A stretch of DNA of 43,696 nucleotides from Bacteroidales bacterium (GTDB lineage: Bacteria > Bacteroidota > Bacteroidia > Bacteroidales > VadinHA17). The stretch spans positions 1-43,696 of the forward strand of contig JAUVKT010000014.1 in NCBI GenBank assembly GCA_030596125.1, written 5' to 3'. Numbering within the stretch: position 1 is the stretch's first letter; each line of letters starts with the position of its first letter. The position numbers and the translations under genes were made by a program. Positions 33,896 through 41,082 of this stretch are shown here, one piece after another. The notes under the pieces are model-generated. The model was not told the origin of the DNA and ran no database searches. It was given only the letters and a program-made list of their open reading frames with translations.

Positions 33896-34261
33896 TTATA
33901 TTGATTTGGCCAAAATAAATAATACTCCTACCCCAAGTAAAAGACTTACCGCTATATTCGCCACAGCAAAGAAATAGTTACCTGATTTTAATAGCTCAAA
34001 TGTCTCATAGCTGAATGTTGAAAAAGTGCTGAACCCTCCACAGAACCCGGCTATGAGCAAGGCTTTTGTTACTCCTGTCATTTCACCCTTCGAACCCCAA
34101 AAGAAAAGTATCAGACCGAGAATGATAGTACTTATCAAATTTGCAGCCAGGGTACCAACCGGATTGATATGTGTAAAATTGGTTGTTATCGCCCTGGATA
34201 AAATGTAACGGCTTACACTACCCAAACCACCACCAAAGAATATTGCAAATAAAATTTCCAT
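33896..34261 (-). CDS. crcB: Fluoride channel CrcB/Fluc
   Basis: A dual-topology membrane protein of 121 residues that lets fluoride leave the cell. The family signatures are all visible: GGGLGSVSRYILS near the N-terminus, GTLAANLISTIILG (TM2) and GFCGGFSTFSTFSYE (TM3, with the Phe box), plus four hydrophobic segments. A good consensus promoter stands 17 bp upstream of the ATG. No fluoride riboswitch can be recognised in the short leader. Channels of this kind are homodimers, so a single gene is enough. Confidence 0.95.
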   Translation of the reverse strand: MEILFAIFFGGGLGSVSRYILSRAITTNFTHINPVGTLAANLISTIILGLILFFWGSKGEMTGVTKALLIAGFCGGFSTFSTFSYETFELLKSGNYFFAVANIAVSLLLGVGVLFILAKSI

Positions 34262-34278
34262 ACCTCAGAATTAATTTG

Positions 34279-34308
34279 CAAAAATAGACCTTTTTAGGTT
34301 AGTTGCAA
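34279..34308 (-). promoter_or_regulatory. Promoter of crcB, Bacteroidota consensus
   Basis: TTG (34308-34306), 19 bp, TATTTTTG (34286-34279) on the minus strand is an ideal match to TTG-N19-TAnnTTTG. The box is 17 bp from the crcB ATG. Confidence 0.65.
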
Positions 34309-34347
34309 GGCAGATATGTAACCTTTAACAGAATAAGTGTCCTTTCG

Positions 34348-36036
34348 TTATTCAATTATTACCCTTCCGGTGATAATATTTCCGCTTAATATATCCTTAA
34401 CTGTCAGGATATAAAAACCGCTGGGAAGGTTATCTGTTGACAGGGATAAATGATGCTCCTCTCCCGGATTCATTATACAGATCAGAAGCTGCTTGCCAGA
34501 CAGAGTGATAAACGATACCTCACAATTTCCCCGAAACAGTTCGGGAAGATCAATTTCCAGGTAGTTACGGGCAGGGACCGGCCAGATTCGCATACGGGAA
34601 AGTCTGTTTTCTATTATACCCGATGAGGTTTTTATTAATCTGACCTCCCTGAAGAGCTGGACCCTGGCATCAGATACTTCAAAAGTTATGGTTACAGGAT
34701 TATATCCATCGGCAGAAAATGTAAGGTCCCATGAACCGGTATTGATTAACCTGACAAAACTGCCCGTTCCAGGATCAGAATAGATATGAGAACTGTCGGT
34801 GTCATGACCGGTAATAAAAATTTTCGCCATCACAGGATCACCATTATCATCATCTGTCACCCTGCCATGAATGCCATAAAAAGCATTTTCCAGATAGCGA
34901 AGTAACGACCGGTAATTATATTCCCAGAGCAATGGTAGCTGAGCTCCGGCTGTTTGCTTTATATTATCCTGTTCAATGGTCACCTCCCTGCCCTGCTTCT
35001 CATATGTAACATAATCCTGGCGACCGCCAAAAATAACATACCAGGCAGCTCCGCGTGTAATTCCATTGTTTTGGTCAGTAAAATAACCGGTACCAGAATA
35101 ATGCTGAACCGTATCCGCATAGTCCCGGCTGATCTTTTCAAACCAGGGATCATCGGCATGATATGCAGATACCCACCTGTCCCATGGATAGTTAACGACT
35201 TCAGCCCCGGAATGAAAATTGGCCGAAATAACAAAATTATGACCATTCATAAAGTTGATCATCTCAATAGTCTCCTGTGTCTGAACTATTGCGGGATTCA
35301 TAGGGTCGGGAAAATTACGGTTAAGATCAACGCCAATGGCATTGTACCTTGTGGGAGAACTGATAGTGTCACTACCAAGATAGGTGCCATCGGGGTTTGC
35401 CAGTGGATTTATCCAAATCTGCAGGCTGTCAACCAGTTGCTGAACCAGGCCGCCATCTTCAGAATTGATCAGCAAATATTCAGCAAGCTGGAGCATCAGG
35501 ACATAGCCGGCAAGCTCATCACCATGCATGGTTGATGAATAGAAAACTTCCGGTTCATCTTCATCCAGATCAACATTGTCAGATATTTTAAGAGCCAGGA
35601 TAAGATGTCCGTTGATACTTTCACCGATTGTATCTACCCTGCATATACCGGGATAATCGGCAGCCAGCTTATGCATAATAGTATCATACTGCTGATACGT
35701 GGGGTAGACATCCCACTGCATTGCCTCTTCAACGGAAGCTGCGGAAATAACACTTTTGGTTTCTGTTCCGAAGATTACTTTATAGGGGAGGTTAAGTGAT
35801 GTAAAATAGTCAATATCATTCCCCGATAAATATGCTATAACCTGTCCGTCCACAATATTATCGACAGAAATTTGCTTGCCGATCTCAAGGAGAGTGGTGA
35901 AACCCGGATACTCAAACCTTACTTCAACCTGACCATATTTTTCTATTTCCACAGACAGGAGATTCCGGCCAACCTGAGCATTAGCTGTAAGCGAAGTTAT
36001 TATCAGAAAAAATAGAGACAGATATCTTTTAACCAT
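34348..36036 (-). CDS. M14 zinc carboxypeptidase with T9SS sorting domain
   Basis: A 562-residue exported metallocarboxypeptidase. Signal peptide about 1-20 (ending TANAQ). In the catalytic domain (about 110-385), the zinc ligands are H171 and E174 (STMHGDELAG) and H275 (NFHSGAEVVNYP). Substrate-binding residues lie in GVDLNRNFPDP, and the catalytic glutamate probably in REVTIEQ. A carboxypeptidase-regulatory-like beta domain follows (about 390-465, GIHGRVTDDDNGDPVMAKI). The T9SS type A sorting domain is at the end (MRIWPVPARNYLEIDLPE, LPSGFYILTV). It begins 8 bp after ychF and should be co-transcribed with it. It digests proteins at the cell surface or in the medium. Confidence 0.92.
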   Translation of the reverse strand: MVKRYLSLFFLIITSLTANAQVGRNLLSVEIEKYGQVEVRFEYPGFTTLLEIGKQISVDNIVDGQVIAYLSGNDIDYFTSLNLPYKVIFGTETKSVISAASVEEAMQWDVYPTYQQYDTIMHKLAADYPGICRVDTIGESINGHLILALKISDNVDLDEDEPEVFYSSTMHGDELAGYVLMLQLAEYLLINSEDGGLVQQLVDSLQIWINPLANPDGTYLGSDTISSPTRYNAIGVDLNRNFPDPMNPAIVQTQETIEMINFMNGHNFVISANFHSGAEVVNYPWDRWVSAYHADDPWFEKISRDYADTVQHYSGTGYFTDQNNGITRGAAWYVIFGGRQDYVTYEKQGREVTIEQDNIKQTAGAQLPLLWEYNYRSLLRYLENAFYGIHGRVTDDDNGDPVMAKIFITGHDTDSSHIYSDPGTGSFVRLINTGSWDLTFSADGYNPVTITFEVSDARVQLFREVRLIKTSSGIIENRLSRMRIWPVPARNYLEIDLPELFRGNCEVSFITLSGKQLLICIMNPGEEHHLSLSTDNLPSGFYILTVKDILSGNIITGRVIIE

Positions 36037-36044
36037 TAAGAAAG

Positions 36045-37142
36045 TTATATGTTAAAACGAATATGGAGTATATCACCGTCATTCACAATATAATTTTTGC
36101 CTTCAACGTACAATTTACCGGCCTCCTTGCAATTGAGTTCAGAACCAAAATTAATAAAATCATCATATTTCATGACCTCAGCCCTGATAAAACCCCTTTC
36201 AAGGTCAGAATGAATGACGCCTGCAGCCTGTGGCGCAGTCATTCCCCGTCTGATTGTCCAGGCTCTTATCTCCTTAGGACCAACAGTAAAAAATGTCTGC
36301 AGATCGAGTAACCTGTAAGCAGACCTGACAAGTTTATTCACGCCTGGCTCATCAAGGCCAATATCTGCAAGAAACTCAGCTCTGTCCTGTTCGTCCTCAA
36401 GCTCAGCAATTTCTGCTTCCATTACCCCTGCAATCATCAGTATCTCTGCACCCTGGCCATCCAGAAACTCTTCTATCCGCCAGACATACTCATTGTCTTC
36501 TGTTGCAGATCCCACATCTACATTACAAACATATAAAACCGGTTTCATTGTTAGCAGGAACAGATCATCAAGGTACTTTCTGTCTCCGGGTTTTATATCA
36601 AGTGTACGAACATTATTAAACCCTTCGATATGCTCTTTACAGATTTTCAACACTTCGATGCCTTTTTTAGCATCACTGTCACCTGACCTTGCAGCTTTTT
36701 CATACCGAACGATCTTCTTCTCAATTGATTCAAGATCTTTCACCTGTAATTCGAAGTCGATATTCTCGAGATCTCTGACAGGATCGACGGATCCATCGAT
36801 ATGGGGTAAATTCTCATCATCAAAACATCTCAGGACATGTATCAGAGCATCACTGTTTCTAATATCACCCAGGAACTTATTTCCTACCCCTTCACCCTTA
36901 TTGGAGCCTTTTGCAAGACCTGGAATATCTAAAATCTCAACTGTATTAGGTATAATCTTATCAGTAGGCTGAAATTTTTCAAGCTCATACAATCTGCCAT
37001 CCGGAACTGCAATCACACCAATATTTGATTTCGTTGCACTGAAAGCATAGGCATTTGCCTCCCCTTTTGTATTGGATATAGAGTTGAATATGGTTGTTTT
37101 ACCAACATTTGTAATTCCAATAATTCCACACTGAAGTGCCAT
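36045..37142 (-). CDS. ychF: YchF-family P-loop ATPase/GTPase
   Basis: A ribosome-associated, redox-regulated ATPase (Obg-related). The 365 residues have P-loop GITNVGKTT (8-16), the NKGEGVGNKFLGDIRNSDAL switch region and LDIPGLAKGS (G3). The DUF933/TGS C-terminal domain contains FFTVGPKEIRAWTIRRGMTA and HSDLERGFIRAEV. Two features differ from the common bacterial form: the P-loop is GITNVGKTT in place of GLPNVGKST, and the following FPFCTI is AFSATK. This looks like a divergent YchF lineage, not a defect. ATG at 37142. Confidence 0.95.
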   Translation of the reverse strand: MALQCGIIGITNVGKTTIFNSISNTKGEANAYAFSATKSNIGVIAVPDGRLYELEKFQPTDKIIPNTVEILDIPGLAKGSNKGEGVGNKFLGDIRNSDALIHVLRCFDDENLPHIDGSVDPVRDLENIDFELQVKDLESIEKKIVRYEKAARSGDSDAKKGIEVLKICKEHIEGFNNVRTLDIKPGDRKYLDDLFLLTMKPVLYVCNVDVGSATEDNEYVWRIEEFLDGQGAEILMIAGVMEAEIAELEDEQDRAEFLADIGLDEPGVNKLVRSAYRLLDLQTFFTVGPKEIRAWTIRRGMTAPQAAGVIHSDLERGFIRAEVMKYDDFINFGSELNCKEAGKLYVEGKNYIVNDGDILHIRFNI

Positions 37143-37169
37143 AAATATTAAAGTTTCCGGTTAAAAACA

Positions 37170-37177
37170 CAAAGGTA
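37170..37177 (-). promoter_or_regulatory. Promoter -7 box of ychF
   Basis: TACCTTTG on the minus strand matches TAnnTTTG, 27 bp before the ychF ATG. No TTG element is seen at the right distance. Confidence 0.4.
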
Positions 37178-37313
37178 ACAAAAGGTATTAAACCCGATGC
37201 TAACTATATTAAACGAAAATCAAAAATCGTTAATGGGTGTTCGTAAATAAAACTCTCTTTTTGAGTGAACGTTACCAAAAAGTCAAAGGTTTCACCTTTC
37301 CCGGTTTTTTTTA

Positions 37314-37321
37314 TAAATTTG
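37314..37321 (+). promoter_or_regulatory. Promoter -7 box of the VWA gene
   Basis: TAAATTTG matches TAnnTTTG and lies 22 bp before the TTG start at 37344. A short AAAGGT-TTC-ACCTTT inverted repeat at 37285-37299 lies where a regulator or the -33 element might sit. Confidence 0.45.
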
Positions 37322-37343
37322 ATCAGACCAATAAGCATAAATT

Positions 37344-38720
37344 TTGAAACTAGCTTTTATTACAGGCAGTATCCTGATAATATTTTCATTTGTACCGGTC
37401 AGGGCACAACAGGCTGACAAAACAGAAGAAAAGACAAGGATCCTTTTTATTCTTGATTGTTCACAAAGCATGTCGGGGCGGTGGGGAAAAGAAAAAAAAA
37501 TAAATATCGCCAGAAAATTCCTGGGCAGGACGGTTGACAGTCTGGGTACATTCTCAAATGTAGAGATGGCACTTCGTGCATACGGACATCAGAGTGTTGT
37601 CCCGCCACAGGATTGCAACGATACAAGGCTGGAGGTTCCGTTTGCTCCCGGCAATGGGTACAGAATCAAACGCAAAATGAGAGATCTGTTCCCCAAAGGA
37701 ACAACTCCCATAGCAAATTCCCTGGCTGCCTCAGTTAATGATTTTCCACCATGTGATAATTGCAGGAATGTAATAATACTTATTACCGATGGTATTGAGG
37801 CTTGTGACGGAGACCCATGTGCTGTCTCACTTGAACTACAGCGGAAAGGGATTATCCTTAAGCCATTTATTATCGGCATTGGCCTCGATCCTGAGTTTGA
37901 AAAGTCATTTGAATGTCTTGGGACTGTTTACAATGCCTTCACAGAAGAGAGATTTGAAGAGGTACTCGAGATTGTTATAACTCATGCTTTAACCGAAACC
38001 ACACTTCAGGTAAACCTGCTCGATGCATTTGGAAATCCTTCTGAAACCAATGTGCCTCTTACCTTTTACAACAGAAATTCCCGACAGATAAAGTATAATT
38101 TTGTACACACCATGAACCACAGAGGCAATCCCGACACAATGAGAATTGACCCACTGGTAGATTATACAATAAAAGCTCATACAACTCCCCCGGTAATATT
38201 CGACAGCCTTAAACTGGCTCCCGGAAAACATAACATTGCGGCTATCGATGCCCCACAGGGCTCTCTTACCGTAGTTCAACAGAAAGGATACCAATACAGA
38301 AACCTGAAGTTCATTGTCAGATTGACCGGGGACTATAATACATTATGCCGACAGGAGATGTATACAGATAAAAAATATTTAACAGGCAGGTATGACCTTG
38401 AGATTCCGACTATTCCGGCAACCTATATTAATGGAGTAACAATAAAACAAAGCGAAGTAACTACAGTTACATTACCTCAACCGGGTGTAATAACATTTCT
38501 CGTAAATAACAAAGGTATTTGTGAACTTTTTGAGGAAAGAGAAGAGGATATAAAATGGATATACACCATCGATACGAGTGAAAAATCTCACTCCTTGATC
38601 CTTTTACCGGGTAATTACAAGGTGATTTACAGGCCACTTCATTCAAAACAGTCATATTTTACCATTACAAAAAAGTTTACAATTGAGTCTGGAAAATCAT
38701 CATCATTAAGAATCTTCTAA
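37344..38720 (+). CDS. Exported von Willebrand factor A domain protein
   Basis: A 458-residue protein with signal peptide MKLAFITGSILIIFSFVPVR (cleaved after AQ). The VWA domain (about 30-215) has an intact MIDAS metal site: D38, S40, S42 (DCSQSMSG), T120/T121 (KGTTP) and D149 (LITDG). Four cysteines at 137, 140, 154 and 159 in and around the MIDAS could make disulfides. Beta-rich segments follow to the end. The start is TTG at 37344, because a stop lies two codons upstream and no earlier ATG exists. It is followed 34 bp later by an ECF sigma gene. Function unknown; VWA domains bind protein partners through metal. Confidence 0.85.
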   Translation: MKLAFITGSILIIFSFVPVRAQQADKTEEKTRILFILDCSQSMSGRWGKEKKINIARKFLGRTVDSLGTFSNVEMALRAYGHQSVVPPQDCNDTRLEVPFAPGNGYRIKRKMRDLFPKGTTPIANSLAASVNDFPPCDNCRNVIILITDGIEACDGDPCAVSLELQRKGIILKPFIIGIGLDPEFEKSFECLGTVYNAFTEERFEEVLEIVITHALTETTLQVNLLDAFGNPSETNVPLTFYNRNSRQIKYNFVHTMNHRGNPDTMRIDPLVDYTIKAHTTPPVIFDSLKLAPGKHNIAAIDAPQGSLTVVQQKGYQYRNLKFIVRLTGDYNTLCRQEMYTDKKYLTGRYDLEIPTIPATYINGVTIKQSEVTTVTLPQPGVITFLVNNKGICELFEEREEDIKWIYTIDTSEKSHSLILLPGNYKVIYRPLHSKQSYFTITKKFTIESGKSSSLRIF

Positions 38721-38754
38721 CCGATAGATAGTATTAAGAAATAATTAAGCGCAG

Positions 38755-39300
38755 GTGAACGAGTCAGACAGAGACAAATATATACTTACACTATTCAAAC
38801 AGGATAAAAATGAGGCATTCAGATTACTGATAGTAAACCACCGTGAGAAGCTATATCACCATATCAGAAGAATAGTTATCCTGCATGAAGACAGTGATGA
38901 TGCGCTTCAGAACACATTCATAAAAGTCTGGGAGAATCTGGAAAAATTCAGAAGTGACAGTACCCTGTCTACCTGGCTCTACAGGATAGCCACCAATGAA
39001 GCTCTGGCGATCCTGAGAAAACGAAAAAAGGTAAACAGTCTTGATCCTCTAACTATAGAAAGTTTTTTTTATTCATCGGATGAGGGTGACTCATGGTTTG
39101 ATGGAGATGAGGCAGAAAAAAAACTTCAGAACGCCATTCTTCAACTGCCTGAAAAACAGCGACTTGTTTTTAATATGAGATATTATAATAATATCAGATA
39201 TAAAGATATGAGCAAGATACTTAAGACCTCGGTAGGAGCATTGAAAGCATCATATCACCACGCAGTAAAAAAAATTGAGAATTTTCTCCTTGAAGATTAA
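38755..39300 (+). CDS. ECF-type RNA polymerase sigma factor
   Basis: The second ECF sigma factor of the window, 181 residues. Region 2 contains ILHEDSDDALQNTFIKVWEN and the DNA-binding LSTWLYRIATNEALAILRKR. Region 4 contains ILQLPEKQRLVFNMRYYNN and a helix-turn-helix (KDMSKILKTSVGALKASYHH). The start is GTG at 38755. The next gene encodes a short single-pass protein, the candidate anti-sigma factor, and the one after a Spy-like periplasmic protein, a typical envelope-stress set. This factor is clearly different from the one at 20509. Confidence 0.93.
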   Translation: MNESDRDKYILTLFKQDKNEAFRLLIVNHREKLYHHIRRIVILHEDSDDALQNTFIKVWENLEKFRSDSTLSTWLYRIATNEALAILRKRKKVNSLDPLTIESFFYSSDEGDSWFDGDEAEKKLQNAILQLPEKQRLVFNMRYYNNIRYKDMSKILKTSVGALKASYHHAVKKIENFLLED

Positions 39301-39331
39301 ACCAATGTACAATCGTTTCATCTAAATAGTA

Positions 39332-39745
39332 ATGACAGAAAAAAGCAAAATAGAAAATAATAACCCTTTTAAGATCCCCGGCAATTATTTCGAGGATATG
39401 ACAGATGCTGTTCTTAAAAAGGCCGCGGTTACATCCCAGGTAAAGAAGGTTGGTTTTCTGACTGTAGCAAGACCGTATCTTATGTTAGCTGCAGCCATGA
39501 TTGGATTTGCTTTAATATCGTACCTGGCTATTGAGTTTTTAATCCCGGGTTCGGAAACTGACAGCTTTGAGATAAACTATGCCGAACTAACTGAGTACCT
39601 CTCGTCAGAAATTGATGAAACAGTTATTGTAGAGGAGATATTCAAAGCTGATATGCCGGATGAATCGGATATTCCGGTCCAGGATATTATTGATTATCTT
39701 ATTGACACTGATATTGATTATGCAGAGATATTGGAGAACTTTTAA
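39332..39745 (+). CDS. Single-pass membrane protein, probable anti-sigma factor
   Basis: A 137-residue protein: cytoplasmic N-terminus of about 45 residues with NPFKIPGNYFEDMTDAVLKK (a segment common in proteins following Bacteroidota ECF sigma genes), one transmembrane segment (PYLMLAAAMIGFALISYLAI, about 48-67), and a periplasmic very acidic tail (ESDIPVQDIIDYLIDTDIDY). No zinc-binding motif. The gene begins 31 bp after the sigma stop. Anti-sigma function is inferred from topology and position. Confidence 0.7.
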   Translation: MTEKSKIENNNPFKIPGNYFEDMTDAVLKKAAVTSQVKKVGFLTVARPYLMLAAAMIGFALISYLAIEFLIPGSETDSFEINYAELTEYLSSEIDETVIVEEIFKADMPDESDIPVQDIIDYLIDTDIDYAEILENF

Positions 39746-39758
39746 ATAATTCGAACTT

Positions 39759-40232
39759 ATGAGACAAAAATTAATTATTGCCGTTATCATAATGGTGCTT
39801 GCCACACCGCTATTTTCTCAGAGTATCAACTCTGACAGGATTGAAGCTGAAAAGATTGCCTTCTTTACTAAAAAGCTCGACCTCTCACCAGAAGAAGCCC
39901 GGAAATTCTGGCCTGTCTATAACGACTTTACAAGCCGTAAAGATAAAATCATTCAGGAAAGGAATGGATTAATAAGATACCTGAACCAGAATTTAAATAA
40001 TCTTTCCGACAAAGAGGTGGAAGAATCAGGAGACAAACTGATTTCGTTCATACTTGAGGAAGCCGAACTTACCAGGATATATCATGAAAAATTCAAAGAG
40101 GTATTACCCCCGGCAAAAGTTGTTAAAATCTACAGTACTGAGGTTAAGTTTAAGACCATGCTGCTAAACAAACTCAGGCAGAGAAGAGAACAGGAGGCAT
40201 TCAGAAGAAGGAACCCTGCCACCATGAGATGA
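39759..40232 (+). CDS. Spy/CpxP-like periplasmic protein, possibly truncated at the 3' end
   Basis: A 157-residue protein with a signal peptide (MRQKLIIAVIIMVLATPLFS, Q). An all-helical region follows with LDLSPEEARKFWPVYNDFTS and FILEEAELTRIYHEKFKEVL, the pattern of Spy/CpxP-like or sensor-of-ECF proteins in this phylum. The C-terminus is basic: LRQRREQEAFRRRNPATMR. A 24-bp segment of its 3' end (CTCAGGCAGAGAAGAGAACAGGAG read in parts) recurs with 21/24 identity at 41026-41049, beyond the transposase, in a frame giving FRQRREQQ and stop. The gene may have lost its original C-terminus to the insertion. Confidence 0.78.
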   Translation: MRQKLIIAVIIMVLATPLFSQSINSDRIEAEKIAFFTKKLDLSPEEARKFWPVYNDFTSRKDKIIQERNGLIRYLNQNLNNLSDKEVEESGDKLISFILEEAELTRIYHEKFKEVLPPAKVVKIYSTEVKFKTMLLNKLRQRREQEAFRRRNPATMR

Positions 40233-40345
40233 TCATTTGCTATTCAAAATGCTTATCAGCTCAGAAGATGAAACAACAGATTGTGTCCCGGTATCTTTAT
40301 GGTATATTTGTTTAATACTAGCCCCAAGGAGGCGGTAACCAACAG

Positions 40346-40364
40346 CCCCGAGCGCAGCTCGGGG
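40346..40364. repeat. GC-rich REP-like hairpin, left side of the RAYT element
   Basis: CCCCGAGC-GCA-GCTCGGGG, a perfect 8-bp stem with a 3-nt loop, about 55 bp upstream of the transposase gene. It stands out from the AT-rich surroundings and is the kind of palindrome recognised by REP-associated transposases. It might also end the Spy-like gene's transcript, although the following T-run is short. Confidence 0.6.
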
Positions 40365-40386
40365 TTTGTGTAATACAATATAACAT

Positions 40387-40407
40387 AGCGCCATAGGTGC
40401 GTAATCA
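40387..40407. repeat. Left 21-bp inverted repeat of the RAYT element
   Basis: AGCGCCATAGGTGCGTAATC and one more base (21 bp); its reverse complement matches 40872-40892 at 20 of 21 positions. The GCGCC/GGTGC part can fold on itself. Confidence 0.75.
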
Positions 40408-40418
40408 ATAATTTCAAC

Positions 40419-40871
40419 ATGCCTCAATCATTAGTAAAGAACTACATGCACATTACATTTAGTACAAAGAACAGACACCCATTCTTAGATAAGCATATAA
40501 AGGCAGACCTGTTCCGTTATCTTGGAGGAATATGTAAGAATCTGGAATGTAATCCATTAATTATTGGAGGACATAAAGATCATATTCATATTCTATGTTT
40601 GTTATCGCGAAAGATTGCATTAATGAAACTGATCGAAGAATTAAAAACTCATTCATCAAAATGGATAAAAACAAAGGGACGACAATATCAAAAGTTCTAT
40701 TGGCAAAACGGATATGGAGGATTCTCGATTCACCAAGGACAAGTTGATGTGGTAAAAGATTATATCTCGACACAAGATGAGCATCATAAAAATATATCAT
40801 TTAAAGATGAATATCGTGCCTTTCTAAAAGAGTATGGTATTAGCTTTGATGAAAGATATGTCTGGGATTAG
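40419..40871 (+). mobile_element. REP-associated tyrosine transposase (IS200/Y1 family)
   Basis: A 150-residue Y1 transposase. The HUH metal motif is H55/H57 (GGHKDHIHIL) and the nucleophile is Y115 (VVKDYISTQDEHHK). The WQNGYGGFSIHQ segment is typical of the RAYT/IS200-like group, and all catalytic residues are intact. ATG at 40419. It is flanked by a 20/21-bp inverted-repeat pair (40387-40407, 40872-40892), a further copy at 40940-40961 and two REP-like hairpins (40346-40364, 40911-40941). RAYTs move or maintain such palindromes through single-strand DNA. It sits between the Spy-like gene and hisS and probably arrived there by transposition. Confidence 0.9.
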
Positions 40872-40892
40872 TGATTACGCACCTTTGGCGCT
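40872..40892. repeat. Right 21-bp inverted repeat of the RAYT element
   Basis: TGATTACGCACCTTTGGCGC and one more base; 20/21 identical to the reverse complement of 40387-40407. It begins immediately after the transposase stop codon. Confidence 0.75.
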
Positions 40893-40910
40893 CTATCGGG
40901 TGAGACGTAT

Positions 40911-40941
40911 CATTAACCCTGAGCTACGCACAGGGCTAATG
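40911..40941. repeat. REP-like hairpin, right side of the RAYT element
   Basis: CATTA-CCCTG ... CAGGG-TAATG, 10 paired bases interrupted by one A/C mismatch, with a 9-nt loop. It lies between the two right-hand copies of the 21-bp repeat. Confidence 0.55.
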
Positions 40942-40961
40942 ATTTACGCACCCTTGGTGCT
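40940..40961. repeat. Further copy of the RAYT terminal repeat
   Basis: TGATTTACGCACCCTTGGTG plus two bases is a direct, imperfect copy of 40872-40892 (one extra T, few substitutions). Its core GCACC-CTT-GGTGC is a perfect 5-bp hairpin. Confidence 0.6.
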
Positions 40962-41025
40962 TAAAAACATTAAATTAATAAATGATTTTTTCTTTTTATG
41001 TGTCTTTCCCGGAAAACAGGACCAG

Positions 41026-41049
41026 TTCAGGCAAAGAAGAGAACAGCAG
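41026..41049 (+). repeat. Displaced echo of the Spy-like gene's 3' end
   Basis: 24 bp matching 40173-40196 at 21 positions, in a frame that reads FRQRREQQ and then stops at 41052. It is either the original C-terminus of the 39759-40232 gene separated by the mobile element, or a decayed duplicate. The surrounding open frame 40834-41052 is otherwise made of repeat sequence and is not regarded as a gene. Confidence 0.5.
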
Positions 41050-41082
41050 TAACCTCTGCGGAAAAAGCCCCCTGCAAATTAA

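Noticed and set aside
34262-34347. Fluoride riboswitch before crcB
   Set aside because: The leader between the promoter box and the ATG is too short, and no crcB-motif fold is visible.
40834-41052. 72-residue open frame after the transposase
   Set aside because: It is made of the transposase 3' end in another frame plus terminal repeats; only its last codons are of interest, as an echo of the Spy-like gene.
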